Source of the DNA: Ruminococcus sp.
GTDB lineage: Bacteria; Bacillota; Clostridia; Oscillospirales; Ruminococcaceae
Direction of reading: 5' to 3'
Length of the DNA stretch: 64,000 nt
Assembly (NCBI RefSeq): GCF_017549005.1
Contig: NZ_JAFYYT010000038.1
Location: forward strand, 124,001 to 188,000
Part shown: one piece after another, positions 16,278 through 24,800 of the stretch
How the letters are laid out: each line of letters opens with the position of its first letter
Position numbering within the stretch: the stretch's first letter is position 1
Made by a program: the position numbers and the translations under genes
The notes under the pieces: model-generated
What the model saw: the letters and a program-made list of their open reading frames with translations, nothing else
Database searches by the model: none
Told to the model about the DNA's origin: nothing

Positions 16278-18090
16278 ACTGTTATCGGGGATCCTGTGCC
16301 TGATATCAGCATTGATACTGACGCTGGAAATAGTTCCGTTCAGTGCGGAATGCAGCGATCATACCGTCGGTGAGGTCGATGACCTTATCGGCGGTATCGT
16401 CAGTTATAAGCTGGGACAGGCAGGCGCGGGAAGTGTGGAGGAATGGCTGGAAAGCGGTATCGCAGAGGGCGCAGGCAGGACAACGGACTGGTATGCCCTT
16501 ACTCTCAGCCAGTGCGGATATACTGACCTTTCAGCCTATGAACGCTCCCTTACGGAGTATCTCGGCAGCAACAATATCGCTTCTGCGACCTCACGGGAGA
16601 AGTACGCTCTTGCTCTCTGTGCGGCAGGCAGCGGAAACAGCTACATCACCGATATCCTTGACAGCTCCATAGGCGAGCAGGGCATGATGAGCTGGATATA
16701 TGGTCTCCATGTGCTCAACAACGGCTATACCTGTTCGCGCTTCACGGCGGAGTCGGTAGTCGATACCATACTTTCCATGCAGTATCCCGACGGCGGCTGG
16801 GCGCTTTTCGGGGACTACGGCGACATCGACGTCACAGCCATGACTGTGCAGGCTCTTGCCCCGTATTATCATCGGAACGGCGAGGTTTCGGACTCCGTGG
16901 ACAGGGCTATTGACTTTATGTCGCGGAAACAGATGGATACAGGCGGCTATGAGAGCTTCGGGAACCCCAATCCCGAGAGCACGGCTCAGGTGCTCACGGC
17001 AGTTTCGGCGCTGGGAATAGACTGCCGCAGCGATGAGAGATTCATCAAGAACGGCAGCGACCTCATTGACGGCATAGTGCGTTTCCGCCTGCCCGACGGC
17101 AGCTTTTCACATATCGAAGGCGGCGGCTCCAACGAGACCGCAACTGTGCAGGCGTACTATTCCTTTGTGGCGTTCAGGCGCATGACGGAGGGGAAATCGC
17201 CGCTGCTCATACTGGACAACCGCAGACATGAAACAGCTCCGCCGCAGAATGAGGAAACTCCCACACAGGGCGAAGCTGTCACTGAGGGCACTACAGCTCC
17301 GCAGTCATCGTCAGCGGTCACGGCCTCACAGGGGACTACAGTCACGGTCACGAAAACTGCGGCAGTTTCGGCTTCGGCATCTCTTAAAAAGACGGAGACC
17401 GCAGCTAAAGAAATCACCTCCGCAGTCACGGCAGTCAGGACTGAGAGCATACAGTCCGCGGCAGCTCCCCAAAGGGAAGAATCAGGCCGAAAAGGCGGCT
17501 TAAAACCAAAGCTCATCATCATTATTGCAGGCTCGGCTCTTGTCCTTTCACTTATCATGCTCATTCTCGGCAAAAGGAATATCAGGAACTTCATCTTCAT
17601 CGGCATAGCCGCAGGCGCGGCAGTGCTCATTGTGCTGGTGACGGATATAAGCTCCGCCGATGAGTACTACAGCGGCAATAAAAAGGTCAAGGACAATGCG
17701 GTCGGAACTGTCACTATGGAGATACGCTGCGACACCATAGCAGGCAGGGCGGAACATATCCCTGCGGACGGCGTGATACTGCCGCCCACGGCTTTTGACA
17801 TTGAGGCAGGGGATACCGTCTTCGATATCCTCACGGAAGCCGCTCAGACCTGCGGCATACAGGTGGAAAACAAGGGCAGCGCAGGCGGAGCTCACGGCAT
17901 GGTCTATATTTCGGGCATAAACTACATTTACGAATACGATTTCGGCGACCTTTCGGGCTGGGTTTACCATGTGAACGGCATAGCTCCCTCGCGGAGCTGC
18001 GGCGAATACGAGCTCTCCGACGGTGACAGGGTGGAATGGCTCTACACCTGCGAGATAGGTCACGACCTTAACGAGGTATACGAACAATGA
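16267..18090 (+). CDS. Transcobalamin/intrinsic factor-like membrane protein (alpha/alpha barrel plus DUF4430)
   Basis: 607 residues. Signal peptide (1-29); residues about 35-310 form terpene-cyclase/prenyltransferase-like helical repeats (PDGGWALFGDYGDIDVTAMTVQAL at 174-197, DTGGYESFG, LPDGSFSHIEGG), the same barrel type as the alpha domain of intrinsic factor. A Ser/Thr/Ala-rich linker (about 320-410) leads to two membrane helices (415-435 and 441-460) and then a DUF4430 domain (about 480-597: GWVYHVNGIAPSRSCGEYELSDGDRVEWLYT). Both cobalamin-binding-like halves would be outside, tethered by a helical hairpin. It overlaps the previous gene by 11 bases and the next by 4. Likely role: capture of cobamides at the membrane and handover to the ECF transporter. 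Ligand is inferred. Confidence 0.8.
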   Translation: MKNKLLSGILCLISALILTLEIVPFSAECSDHTVGEVDDLIGGIVSYKLGQAGAGSVEEWLESGIAEGAGRTTDWYALTLSQCGYTDLSAYERSLTEYLGSNNIASATSREKYALALCAAGSGNSYITDILDSSIGEQGMMSWIYGLHVLNNGYTCSRFTAESVVDTILSMQYPDGGWALFGDYGDIDVTAMTVQALAPYYHRNGEVSDSVDRAIDFMSRKQMDTGGYESFGNPNPESTAQVLTAVSALGIDCRSDERFIKNGSDLIDGIVRFRLPDGSFSHIEGGGSNETATVQAYYSFVAFRRMTEGKSPLLILDNRRHETAPPQNEETPTQGEAVTEGTTAPQSSSAVTASQGTTVTVTKTAAVSASASLKKTETAAKEITSAVTAVRTESIQSAAAPQREESGRKGGLKPKLIIIIAGSALVLSLIMLILGKRNIRNFIFIGIAAGAAVLIVLVTDISSADEYYSGNKKVKDNAVGTVTMEIRCDTIAGRAEHIPADGVILPPTAFDIEAGDTVFDILTEAAQTCGIQVENKGSAGGAHGMVYISGINYIYEYDFGDLSGWVYHVNGIAPSRSCGEYELSDGDRVEWLYTCEIGHDLNEVYEQ

Positions 18091-18965
18091 GAAGCTTTTC
18101 CGAATACAATCCCATAGCGGTAACAGTATGGTTCTTCAGCGTTACGGGAATAGCCATGTTCAGCAGCTATCCGCTGCTCATGGTCATGTCGCTGGTGGGG
18201 GGAGCTGTCTTCTTCACGGTACGCAACGGCTTTTCACGGGGCAGGGAGCATATCTTCTTCTGGGTGCTGTTCCTGATACTTGCCCTTGCAAATCCGCTCA
18301 TATCCCACAACGGAAAGACAGTCCTCTTTGTCATGAACCACAATCCCGTGACTCTCGAAGCCGCCCTGTACGGTCTTAACTCAGCGGCTATGATAGTGGG
18401 AGTCCTGTACTGGTTCAGGTCTTTTACGCAGATAATGACAAGCGAAAAGCTCCTCTATGTCACGGGAGCTCTCTCGCCTAAGCTGTCTCTCATACTGTCA
18501 ATGGCTCTGCGGTTCGTGCCCCTGTTCAGCAGGCAGTCCGCGAAGATAAACAGCGCACAGAAGGCAATGGGGCTCTATAAGGACGACAACATCATCGACG
18601 ACATAAAGGGAAAGTCGCGGGTTTTCTCCATACTTGTCACATGGGCTCTCGAAAACGGCATCATCACCGCCGACAGCATGGAGGCGAGGGGCTTCGGCAC
18701 TCACAGGCGCACACAGCTCCGCAGGTTCGGGTTCAGGGCGGCGGATATCGCACTCCTGGCGGCTTCCCTTGCTCTTCTCGGCGTTACGGCAGCCGCCGTG
18801 GGAAGCGGTTCCCTTGATTTTATGTTCTATCCGTCCGTAAGCACGGCAGTTCCCGACAAGCTCGGCAAAGCAGGGCTCATTGCATACGGAGCGCTTATCA
18901 TGCTCCCAATTATCATTGAAACGGAGGTGAGTCTCAGGTGGAGATACTTGCGGTCAGGGATCTGA
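18087..18965 (+). CDS. ecfT: ECF transporter transmembrane (T) component
   Basis: 292-residue membrane protein with about six to eight hydrophobic segments and the two coupling-helix motifs of EcfT proteins, SAQKAMG (about 152) and SMEARGFG (about 198), which contact the ATPases. It starts with an ATGA overlap to the transcobalamin-like gene and is followed by the ATPase gene overlapping by 28 bases. In ECF importers this protein joins the ATPase dimer to the substrate-binding S subunit. Its place between a B12 riboswitch operon head and a private S component suggests a dedicated, not shared, ECF module. Confidence 0.9.
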   Translation: MRSFSEYNPIAVTVWFFSVTGIAMFSSYPLLMVMSLVGGAVFFTVRNGFSRGREHIFFWVLFLILALANPLISHNGKTVLFVMNHNPVTLEAALYGLNSAAMIVGVLYWFRSFTQIMTSEKLLYVTGALSPKLSLILSMALRFVPLFSRQSAKINSAQKAMGLYKDDNIIDDIKGKSRVFSILVTWALENGIITADSMEARGFGTHRRTQLRRFGFRAADIALLAASLALLGVTAAAVGSGSLDFMFYPSVSTAVPDKLGKAGLIAYGALIMLPIIIETEVSLRWRYLRSGI

Positions 18966-20569
18966 CATTTACATATCCTGAATGCGGCTCGCCTGCAGTG
19001 AAAAACGTGTCGTTCAGCCTTGAACGGGGCGAATTTGCCGTACTGTGCGGAGCTACGGGCAGCGGCAAGTCCACGCTCCTGCGTATGCTCAAACGTGAGC
19101 TCACCCCTGTGGGTGATATGAGGGGCAGCGTTTCTTTCTGCGGAACTCCCCTTGCAGAGCTCGACAACATCACATCGGCTTCTGCAACAGGCTTCGTTAT
19201 GCAGAACCCCGAGCAGCAGACCGTCACCGACAAGGTGTGGCACGAGCTTGCGTTCGGACTTGAAAATCTCGGTACTCCTCCCGATGAGATATCGCGGCGC
19301 ATTGCCGAAATGGCAAGCTACTTCGGCATAGGGGAATGGTACGACAAGAACGTTTCTGAGCTTTCGGGCGGTCAGAAGCAGCTCCTCAACCTTGCCGCGG
19401 TACTGGTCATGCAGCCGCAGCTGCTAATACTCGACGAACCCACCGCCCAGCTTGACCCCATAGCGGCGGCGGACTTCACGGCAACGCTGAAAAGGCTTTG
19501 TCAGGACTTTTCCGTTACCATAATAATGGCGGAGCACCGCCTGGAGGACGTTGTTCCTGTATGCGACAGGCTCCTCGTAATGGAAAAGGGCTCGCTCATC
19601 GCTTCTGCGCCGCCTGCCGAGGTCATTTCGGGACTTAAAGGGCGGAGCGATATACTCTGCGGTATGCCTGCGGCGGCAAGGGTTTACGCAGGGCTTGGCG
19701 GCATGGGGAGATGTCCCCTTACTGTCCGCGAGGGCAGGGCGTTCATAGAGAGCGGCTACGGGAACTCCGCACGGGCGCTGCCGCTGAGGGAGCACGGTCA
19801 CAGCGATGAAACGGCTCTCGAGTACAAAAACGTGTATTTCCGCTACGAGAGAAACGGCAGGGACATACTTGACGGTCTCAGCCTGAAAGTGTACAGCGGC
19901 GAGCTTTTCTGCATACTCGGGGGGAACGGTTCGGGCAAGACCACGGCTCTTTCCGCGGCGGCAGGGCTTCTCAGAGCCTACAGCGGCAGTATAAGGGTAT
20001 TCGGGAAACGGCTGAAAGACTACAGGAACCGCTCCCTTTACCGTGATTGCCTTGCAATGCTGCCCCAGGACGTTCAGACGGTCTTTCTGAAAAATACAGT
20101 CCGCGCCGAGCTTGACGAGTGCGGAGCCCGTACAGATGAGCTCCCTTACGATATATCGCATCTCATGGACAAGCACCCCTACGACCTTTCGGGAGGCGAG
20201 CAGCAGCTTGTCGCCCTTGCAAAGGTGCTTGCCGCAAAGCCGAAGCTTCTGCTCCTTGACGAGCCCACAAAGGGACTTGACGCGGCTGCGAAGCTGAATA
20301 TGATAAAGGTACTGCGGAGCCTGAGAGAAAAGGGGATAACTGTTGTGACCGTCACCCACGACGTTGAGTTCGCAGCAGCATTTTCCGACAGGTGCGCCAT
20401 GTTTTTCGGGGGCAGGATAGTTTCCGTCGGCGAGCCCCGTGAGTTCTTCACGAAAAACAGCTTCTACACCACGGCAGTAAGCCGCATGACAAGGGGCTAT
20501 TACGACAATGCCGTTACCGTTGAGGACGCTGTGGAGCTTTGCAGCTCGAACGGCAGAAAGGAGTGCTGA
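18938..20569 (+). CDS. Fused ECF transporter ATPase (EcfA-EcfA')
   Basis: 543 residues with two complete ABC ATPase domains. First: Walker A GATGSGKST (about 38-46), signature LSGGQKQ (about 141), Walker B LLILDEPTAQLDP. Second: Walker A GGNGSGKTT (about 327), signature LSGGEQQ (about 416), Walker B LLLLDEPTKGLD. It powers the ECF importer in the cytoplasm. Start is GTG at 18938 with GGAGGTGA 7 bases upstream. Fusion of both ATPase subunits is one of the known arrangements in dedicated ECF systems. Confidence 0.92.
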   Translation: MEILAVRDLTFTYPECGSPAVKNVSFSLERGEFAVLCGATGSGKSTLLRMLKRELTPVGDMRGSVSFCGTPLAELDNITSASATGFVMQNPEQQTVTDKVWHELAFGLENLGTPPDEISRRIAEMASYFGIGEWYDKNVSELSGGQKQLLNLAAVLVMQPQLLILDEPTAQLDPIAAADFTATLKRLCQDFSVTIIMAEHRLEDVVPVCDRLLVMEKGSLIASAPPAEVISGLKGRSDILCGMPAAARVYAGLGGMGRCPLTVREGRAFIESGYGNSARALPLREHGHSDETALEYKNVYFRYERNGRDILDGLSLKVYSGELFCILGGNGSGKTTALSAAAGLLRAYSGSIRVFGKRLKDYRNRSLYRDCLAMLPQDVQTVFLKNTVRAELDECGARTDELPYDISHLMDKHPYDLSGGEQQLVALAKVLAAKPKLLLLDEPTKGLDAAAKLNMIKVLRSLREKGITVVTVTHDVEFAAAFSDRCAMFFGGRIVSVGEPREFFTKNSFYTTAVSRMTRGYYDNAVTVEDAVELCSSNGRKEC

Positions 20570-20570
20570 A

Positions 20571-21257
20571 ATGCTCCTTATCAGAAACAAAGAGCTGCGG
20601 AATGCCATAAAAATAGCCGTTCCCTTTGTGATAATACCCTCAGTTACGATACTGGGAGCTCTCGCATTTGACGAAAAGAAGCACATAATCGTTTCCCTTG
20701 CAGTTGCGGTGTTCTCCCTTCTTCTCTTCGCGGCAGGCTTCGAGAAGAAGTCCACGGGAACGCGGCGAATGGTCATAGTTGCGGTAATGACGGCTCTCTG
20801 CTTTGCAGGCAGGTTCATACCGTTTCTCAAGCCCATAGCGGCTCTGACGATAATCACCGCCCTGTATCTCGGGGGCGAGGCAGGCTTCCTTGTGGGAGCT
20901 CTTTCCGCTGTGCTGTCCAATTTCTACTTCGGACAGGGACCGTGGACGGCTTTCCAGATGCTTGCATGGGGACTTATCGGACTTTTCGCAGGGATATTCT
21001 CGGAAAAACTCCTGAAAAGCCGCGTACTCCTCCTGCTTTACGGAGCTGCAACGGGTATCGCCTACTCGTTCATCATGGATATATGGACGGTGCTGTGGTA
21101 TAATCAGGGCTTCAGCCTGAAACTCTACCTTGCGGCGCTGGCTTCGGCTGTGCCGTATACTGCGTCATATGCAGTGTCCAACGTGCTGTTCCTGTATCTG
21201 CTGGCAAAGCCCTTCGGCGAAAAGCTGGAGCGTATAAAGACCAAGTACGGAGTGTGA
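20571..21257 (+). CDS. ECF transporter substrate-specific (S) component, probably for cobalamin
   Basis: 228-residue membrane protein with about six helices and an ECF S-component pattern (RMVIVAVMTALCFAGRFIP, then GGEAGFLVGALSAVLSNFYFGQGPWTAFQMLAWGLIGLFAG). ATG at 20571 has AAAGGAG upstream, two bases after the ATPase stop; an upstream in-frame ATG at 20508 lies inside the ATPase gene and is rejected. Cobalamin as substrate is inferred from the riboswitch and the transcobalamin-like genes; the fold alone does not give the ligand. An N-terminal helix pair (about residues 15-55) precedes the core. Confidence 0.85.
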   Translation: MLLIRNKELRNAIKIAVPFVIIPSVTILGALAFDEKKHIIVSLAVAVFSLLLFAAGFEKKSTGTRRMVIVAVMTALCFAGRFIPFLKPIAALTIITALYLGGEAGFLVGALSAVLSNFYFGQGPWTAFQMLAWGLIGLFAGIFSEKLLKSRVLLLLYGAATGIAYSFIMDIWTVLWYNQGFSLKLYLAALASAVPYTASYAVSNVLFLYLLAKPFGEKLERIKTKYGV

Positions 21258-21274
21258 ATTAAGAACTAAGAGCC

Positions 21275-21380
21275 TGTAGGGGACGCCGCCCTCGGCGTCC
21301 CGACCCTCTGTCAGCTCCGCTGACATCTCCCTGTACAACAGGGAGTCACCCCCGGCGTCCCGCGCCTTACGTGATGAAGA
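21275..21380. repeat. Structured intergenic repeat, copy A
   Basis: About 106 bases. Positions 21301-21380 match 28214-28293 with two differences. It folds into hairpins TGTCAGC/GCTGACA and CTCCCTGT/ACAGGGAG, and GGGACGCCG (21280-21288) can pair either with CGGCGTCCC at 21293-21301 or with the second copy of that word at about 21353-21361, closing a three-way junction. A heptamer array lies on each side (21256-21273 and 21381-21407). Confidence 0.8.
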
Positions 21381-21407
21381 GATAAGAACTAAGAGCTTAG
21401 AGTTATT
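21381..21407. repeat. Heptamer (TAAGARC) array
   Basis: Tandem TAAGAAC/TAAGAGC units following structured repeat copy A. Similar arrays occur at 21256-21273, 23597-23622, 25563-25590, 28138-28185, 28290-28311, 28541-28580 and 30311-30375. Confidence 0.75.
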
Positions 21408-21494
21408 GTTGGGGTGTTATGCATATTCTCCTAAAGATATTCTGAAAATTTGTATACATTATTTGCAGAATGTTCACAAATATTATTGCAAATA

Positions 21495-21503
21495 TGATAT
21501 AAT
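21495..21503 (+). promoter_or_regulatory. Extended -10 promoter candidate
   Basis: TGATATAAT (TGn plus TATAAT) at 21495-21503 without a good -35. It would drive the 98-residue-class gene at 21597; the leader holds a hairpin CAGCTTTT (21520-21527) with AAAAGCTG (21547-21554). Confidence 0.5.
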
Positions 21504-21596
21504 ATTATTAAGGAAACGTCAGCTTTTTATAACGGGGAAGTGAACGAAAAGCTGTACGCGACTGCAAAACAGCTGTCTGAAAGGAGTTGATCTTCT

Positions 21597-21890
21597 GTGG
21601 TAAAGGGTTTGGGCGTTTATGCGCCGATGGCTTTGCTTCCGACCATAATAATAGACAAGGTCCGCGAGAAATATGAGCCCGACATTTACAGGACAAGCAT
21701 AATGATACTCAAACTGGTAAGCGGCGATCTTGTCAAATACAGGTTCTGGGTCGACAAGACCCCCGATATCCTGCCTATGCGCGAACTGGCTATAGTTGAG
21801 GTCATGGCTCAGGAGCTCACGGAGGGAGAACAGGCTGTTATTGATACAGTGCTGAAAATCGCAGCGACTGCTGCGTTAAAAAAGGTATAA
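21597..21890 (+). CDS. Hypothetical protein, 97 aa
   Basis: Not recognised. GTG start at 21597 with AAAGGAG 10 bases upstream. The protein is mixed alpha/beta, with a hydrophobic N-terminal segment (GVYAPMALLPTIIID) and a repetitive Leu/Val/Glu-rich second half (ELAIVEVMAQELTEGEQAVIDTVLKIAATAAL). It precedes the AlbA_2-domain gene by 4 bases, so the two are probably one transcript. No function can be given. Confidence 0.6.
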   Translation: MVKGLGVYAPMALLPTIIIDKVREKYEPDIYRTSIMILKLVSGDLVKYRFWVDKTPDILPMRELAIVEVMAQELTEGEQAVIDTVLKIAATAALKKV

Positions 21891-21894
21891 GTTA

Positions 21895-22356
21895 ATGGGA
21901 CTTCATATGATAGACCTCGGGCACCTGGAAAAGTACAGGGAAAACAACAGGATAGAAGCCAAAAAAGCTATAGGCGGACTTCCCGTAAGTCTGTGGGAGA
22001 CATATTCCGCTTTTGCCAACACTCTGGGTGGCATTATCCTCCTCGGAGTCGAGGAGCTTGACGACAGGTCGCTCCATGCTGTGGACCTGCCCGACCCCGA
22101 ATGGCTTGTGAAGGACTTCTGGGACATAATCAACGACCCGAGAAAGGTCAGCGTGAACATACTCAGCGAGGAGGACGTGAAGATAAGAGAAGTTGACGGC
22201 AAGCATATCATCTCTATAACCGTGCCGAAAGCAAGTACCTCCGACAAGCCCGTCTACATCAACGGCAGTCCCTTCACGGGGACTTACAAGCGCAGCGGCG
22301 ACGGTGATTACCGCTGCTCGATACGGGAGATACAGGCGATGATAGCAAGTCGTTAG
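21895..22356 (+). CDS. AlbA_2 (Schlafen-type) DNA-binding domain protein, short form
   Basis: 153 residues covering little more than an AlbA_2 domain: ENNRIEAKKAIGGLPVSLWETYSAFANTLGGIILLGV is the family signature, ending with PVYINGSPFTGTYKRSGDGDYRC. Full-length relatives have about 400-500 residues with a further ATPase-like and winged-helix part; here the frame stops cleanly after the first domain. It may be a real short form or a truncated regulator. It forms a pair with the 97-residue gene before it and is followed by a terminator shared with pta. Confidence 0.8.
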   Translation: MGLHMIDLGHLEKYRENNRIEAKKAIGGLPVSLWETYSAFANTLGGIILLGVEELDDRSLHAVDLPDPEWLVKDFWDIINDPRKVSVNILSEEDVKIREVDGKHIISITVPKASTSDKPVYINGSPFTGTYKRSGDGDYRCSIREIQAMIASR

Positions 22357-22415
22357 CGAGCCGGTTGCCAGTGAATGCTTCGGAGCTGTTAACGCTCATG
22401 TGGTGTATAGTTATA

Positions 22416-22448
22416 AAAAAAGGACTGCTTTCGGAGCAGTCCCTTTTT
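22416..22448. terminator. Bidirectional terminator between AlbA_2 gene and pta
   Basis: GGACTGCT (22422-22429) pairs with AGCAGTCC (22435-22442), loop TTCGG, with an A run before and TTTTT after. Confidence 0.9.
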
Positions 22449-22505
22449 GTTTATTCGGCAGGGCGGATATTATCCGACCGCCCTTGCAAAAAACTAACCA
22501 CGCGC

Positions 22506-23522
22506 TTATGCCATACCTGCGGTGATGATAGCCATTTTGTAGACCTCGTCAGCGTTGCAGCCTCTTGAAAGGTCGTTGATAGGAGCGTTAAGTCCCTGGA
22601 GGATAGGTCCGTAAGCCTCGTATCCGCCGAGTCTCTGAGCTATCTTGTAGCCGATGTTTCCTGCCTCGATGAGAGGGAAGATGAATGTGTTTGCCTGTCC
22701 TGCCACCTTTGAGTCAGGGCACTTTGTCTTTGCAACTTCTGCGGAAACTGCTGCGTCGAACTGGAACTCACCGTCGATAACGAGGTTCGGGTCGATGTTT
22801 CTTGCCTCGATGACTGCGTCGTGGCTGAGCTGAACTGTTCCGCCCTTGCCCGAGCCGTATGTGGAGAAGCTGAGAACTGCTACCTTAGGGTCGATACCGA
22901 AGAAATCAGCAGTCTTTGCAGTCTCAACAGCTACTTCTGCAAGCTGTCTTGCAGCGGAGAGGACTACGTTGCCGTCCTTGTCGAGTCTGTCGGTGTAGCC
23001 GAGGTTGATAGCGCAGTCGCCCATTGCTATCTTCTCTTCCTTGCCGTCCTTTTCGCGGAAGAGTATGAATGAAGAGCTTACGAGGTTTGAGCCCTTCTTG
23101 GTCTTGATTATCTGGAGTGCAGGTCTTACCGTATCGGCTGTGGAGTAGGTCGCGCCGCCGAGAAGAGCGTCTGCCTTGCCTGCCTTTACGAGCATGGTTC
23201 CGAAGTAATTGGACTTTGCAAGAGCTGCACGGCACTCCTCCTCAGTCATCTTGCCCTTTCTGAGCTCTACCATCTGAGCTACGAGAGCGTCCATTTCAGG
23301 ATATGTAGCAGGGTCGAGTATCTCTGCGCTGTCGATATTGAAGCCGCCGTTCTTTGCAGCTGCCTTAACTTCGTCAACGTTGCCGCAGAGGATAACTCCC
23401 ATGAGGTTTTCCTTGATAAGTCTGTCGGCTGCGGAGAGGATACGGGGATCGCTGCCCTCTGTGAAGACTATTGTTTTCTTGCTGGATTTAAGGTTTGCTA
23501 TAAGCTTGTCAAACATTCCCAT
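22506..23522 (-). CDS. pta: Phosphate acetyltransferase
   Basis: Converts acetyl-CoA and phosphate to acetyl phosphate, the first step of ATP-yielding acetate formation in fermentation. The 338-residue protein has the full PTA_PTB domain: IVFTEGSDPRILSAADRL at the start, ADALLGGATYSTADTVRPALQIIKT in the middle, and the closing GPILQGLNAPINDLSRGCNADEVY. Length fits short (class I) Pta. GGAGG lies 9 bases before the ATG at 23522. It has its own consensus promoter and no ackA next to it in this window, so the partner kinase is elsewhere. Confidence 0.95.
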   Translation of the reverse strand: MGMFDKLIANLKSSKKTIVFTEGSDPRILSAADRLIKENLMGVILCGNVDEVKAAAKNGGFNIDSAEILDPATYPEMDALVAQMVELRKGKMTEEECRAALAKSNYFGTMLVKAGKADALLGGATYSTADTVRPALQIIKTKKGSNLVSSSFILFREKDGKEEKIAMGDCAINLGYTDRLDKDGNVVLSAARQLAEVAVETAKTADFFGIDPKVAVLSFSTYGSGKGGTVQLSHDAVIEARNIDPNLVIDGEFQFDAAVSAEVAKTKCPDSKVAGQANTFIFPLIEAGNIGYKIAQRLGGYEAYGPILQGLNAPINDLSRGCNADEVYKMAIITAGMA

Positions 23523-23560
23523 TTTGAGTGACCTCCATTGGATTTAATTTTTACCTTTCC

Positions 23561-23589
23561 ATTATATCACAGTCGTTCCCTAAAGTCAA
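23561..23589 (-). promoter_or_regulatory. Promoter for pta
   Basis: On the - strand TTGACT (23589-23584), 17-base spacer, TATAAT (23566-23561). Confidence 0.85.
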
Positions 23590-23596
23590 ATAGTAA

Positions 23597-23622
23597 ATTA
23601 AGAGCTAAGAACTAAGAGCTAA
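23597..23622. repeat. Heptamer (TAAGARC) array
   Basis: Tandem TAAGAGC/TAAGAAC units just upstream of the pta promoter. Confidence 0.75.
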
Positions 23623-23754
23623 CGGTTAGCGGCTCCATAACTGCACCTGAGGTGCAAAATATGAGGGGAACTCGCGATATTAAACGGTTTTGTGTTTAAT
23701 AAGGGGCTTTTCCGACCCACTTGTGAAAAAACTTTTTCGGGAGGTAACTTCACA

Positions 23755-24732
23755 ATGGAAAAAAAAGGCATATACAACATGGCTCATATCAGGGAAGTCA
23801 GGACGGAATGGCTGTGGTACCCGTACATTCCCTACGGCAAGGTCACTATCATTCAGGGAGACCCCGGCGAGGGCAAGACCACTCTTGCACTGAACATAGC
23901 CGCCGCTCTCACAAGGGGCAGAACTGTCACGGGCGAAAAGACCGACCCCCTTACAGGCGAGGAACTCTTCCCCACATCGGTGCTGTTTCAGACTGCCGAG
24001 GACGGTCTCGCGGACACTATCAAGCCGAGACTCCTTGCGGCAGACGCGGACTGCGGCTATATCAGCGGCGTTGACGAGAGCTCCTACCCTCTGACTATCA
24101 CCGACGGGCGGCTCGAAGAAGCTCTCAGGCTCACAAATGCAAGACTGGTCATACTCGACCCGTTGCAGGCTTATCTCGGAGCCGACGTGGATATGCACAG
24201 GGCAAACTCCATACGTCCCGTCATGAGCTACCTCGCCAATATGGCGGAGCAGTACGGCTGTGCGGTGATACTCATCGGTCACATGAACAAGAATATGGGA
24301 ACCAAGGCGGCTTACCGCGGTCTCGGCTCTATCGACCTGACTGCCGCCGCCCGAAGCGTCCTGCTGGTTGCAAGGGACAAGAGGGACGAGGACAGGCGCA
24401 TAGTCATGCAGATAAAGAGCTCCCTTGCGAAAGAGGGCAAGCCCGTGGCGTTCAGAATGGGCGAGAACAACAGCTTCACCTACGAGGGGGAGTGCGAGGC
24501 TGACCCCGAAAATGTCCTCATGGGGATAGCTCCCGTACAGCCCAAGCAGACCGACCTCGCAAGGCAGTTCCTTATGTCGGAGCTGGGCGGCGGCGAAGCA
24601 AAACCCGTGAAAGCACTGACTGAAAAGGCGGAGAATATAGGGATAACGTCCCCCATACTCAGAAAAGTCAAATCAGAAATGCATATCAGGACATTGAATG
24701 AAGAAAGAATATGGTATTGGCAACTGGAATAA
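23755..24732 (+). CDS. RepA/RecA-like AAA ATPase
   Basis: 325-residue protein of the RecA-fold AAA_25 group that includes plasmid and phage RepA-type helicases. Walker A is GDPGEGKTT (about residues 36-44), Walker B VILDPLQAYLG, followed by the sensor-like IGHMNKN and the RGLGSIDLTAAARSVL motif; a short winged-helix-like tail closes it. ATG at 23755 follows GGGAGG; the earlier ATG at 23692 has no ribosome site. The start region is enclosed by the inverted repeat TTGTGAA (23721-23727)/TTCACAA (23749-23755). It stands alone, with repeats around it, so it may be a leftover of a mobile element rather than a chromosomal replication gene. Confidence 0.8.
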   Translation: MEKKGIYNMAHIREVRTEWLWYPYIPYGKVTIIQGDPGEGKTTLALNIAAALTRGRTVTGEKTDPLTGEELFPTSVLFQTAEDGLADTIKPRLLAADADCGYISGVDESSYPLTITDGRLEEALRLTNARLVILDPLQAYLGADVDMHRANSIRPVMSYLANMAEQYGCAVILIGHMNKNMGTKAAYRGLGSIDLTAAARSVLLVARDKRDEDRRIVMQIKSSLAKEGKPVAFRMGENNSFTYEGECEADPENVLMGIAPVQPKQTDLARQFLMSELGGGEAKPVKALTEKAENIGITSPILRKVKSEMHIRTLNEERIWYWQLE

Positions 24733-24800
24733 AAAGTTTCTCACATTCTCACATTCTCAGTATGTCGATTTAAATCATTAAAGTATAGTGCTTTATGTAA

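Noticed and set aside
15746-16312. - strand frame with a poly-Val stretch
   Set aside because: It is the antisense of the Thr-run coding sequence; the + strand protein has signal peptide, domain and wall anchor.
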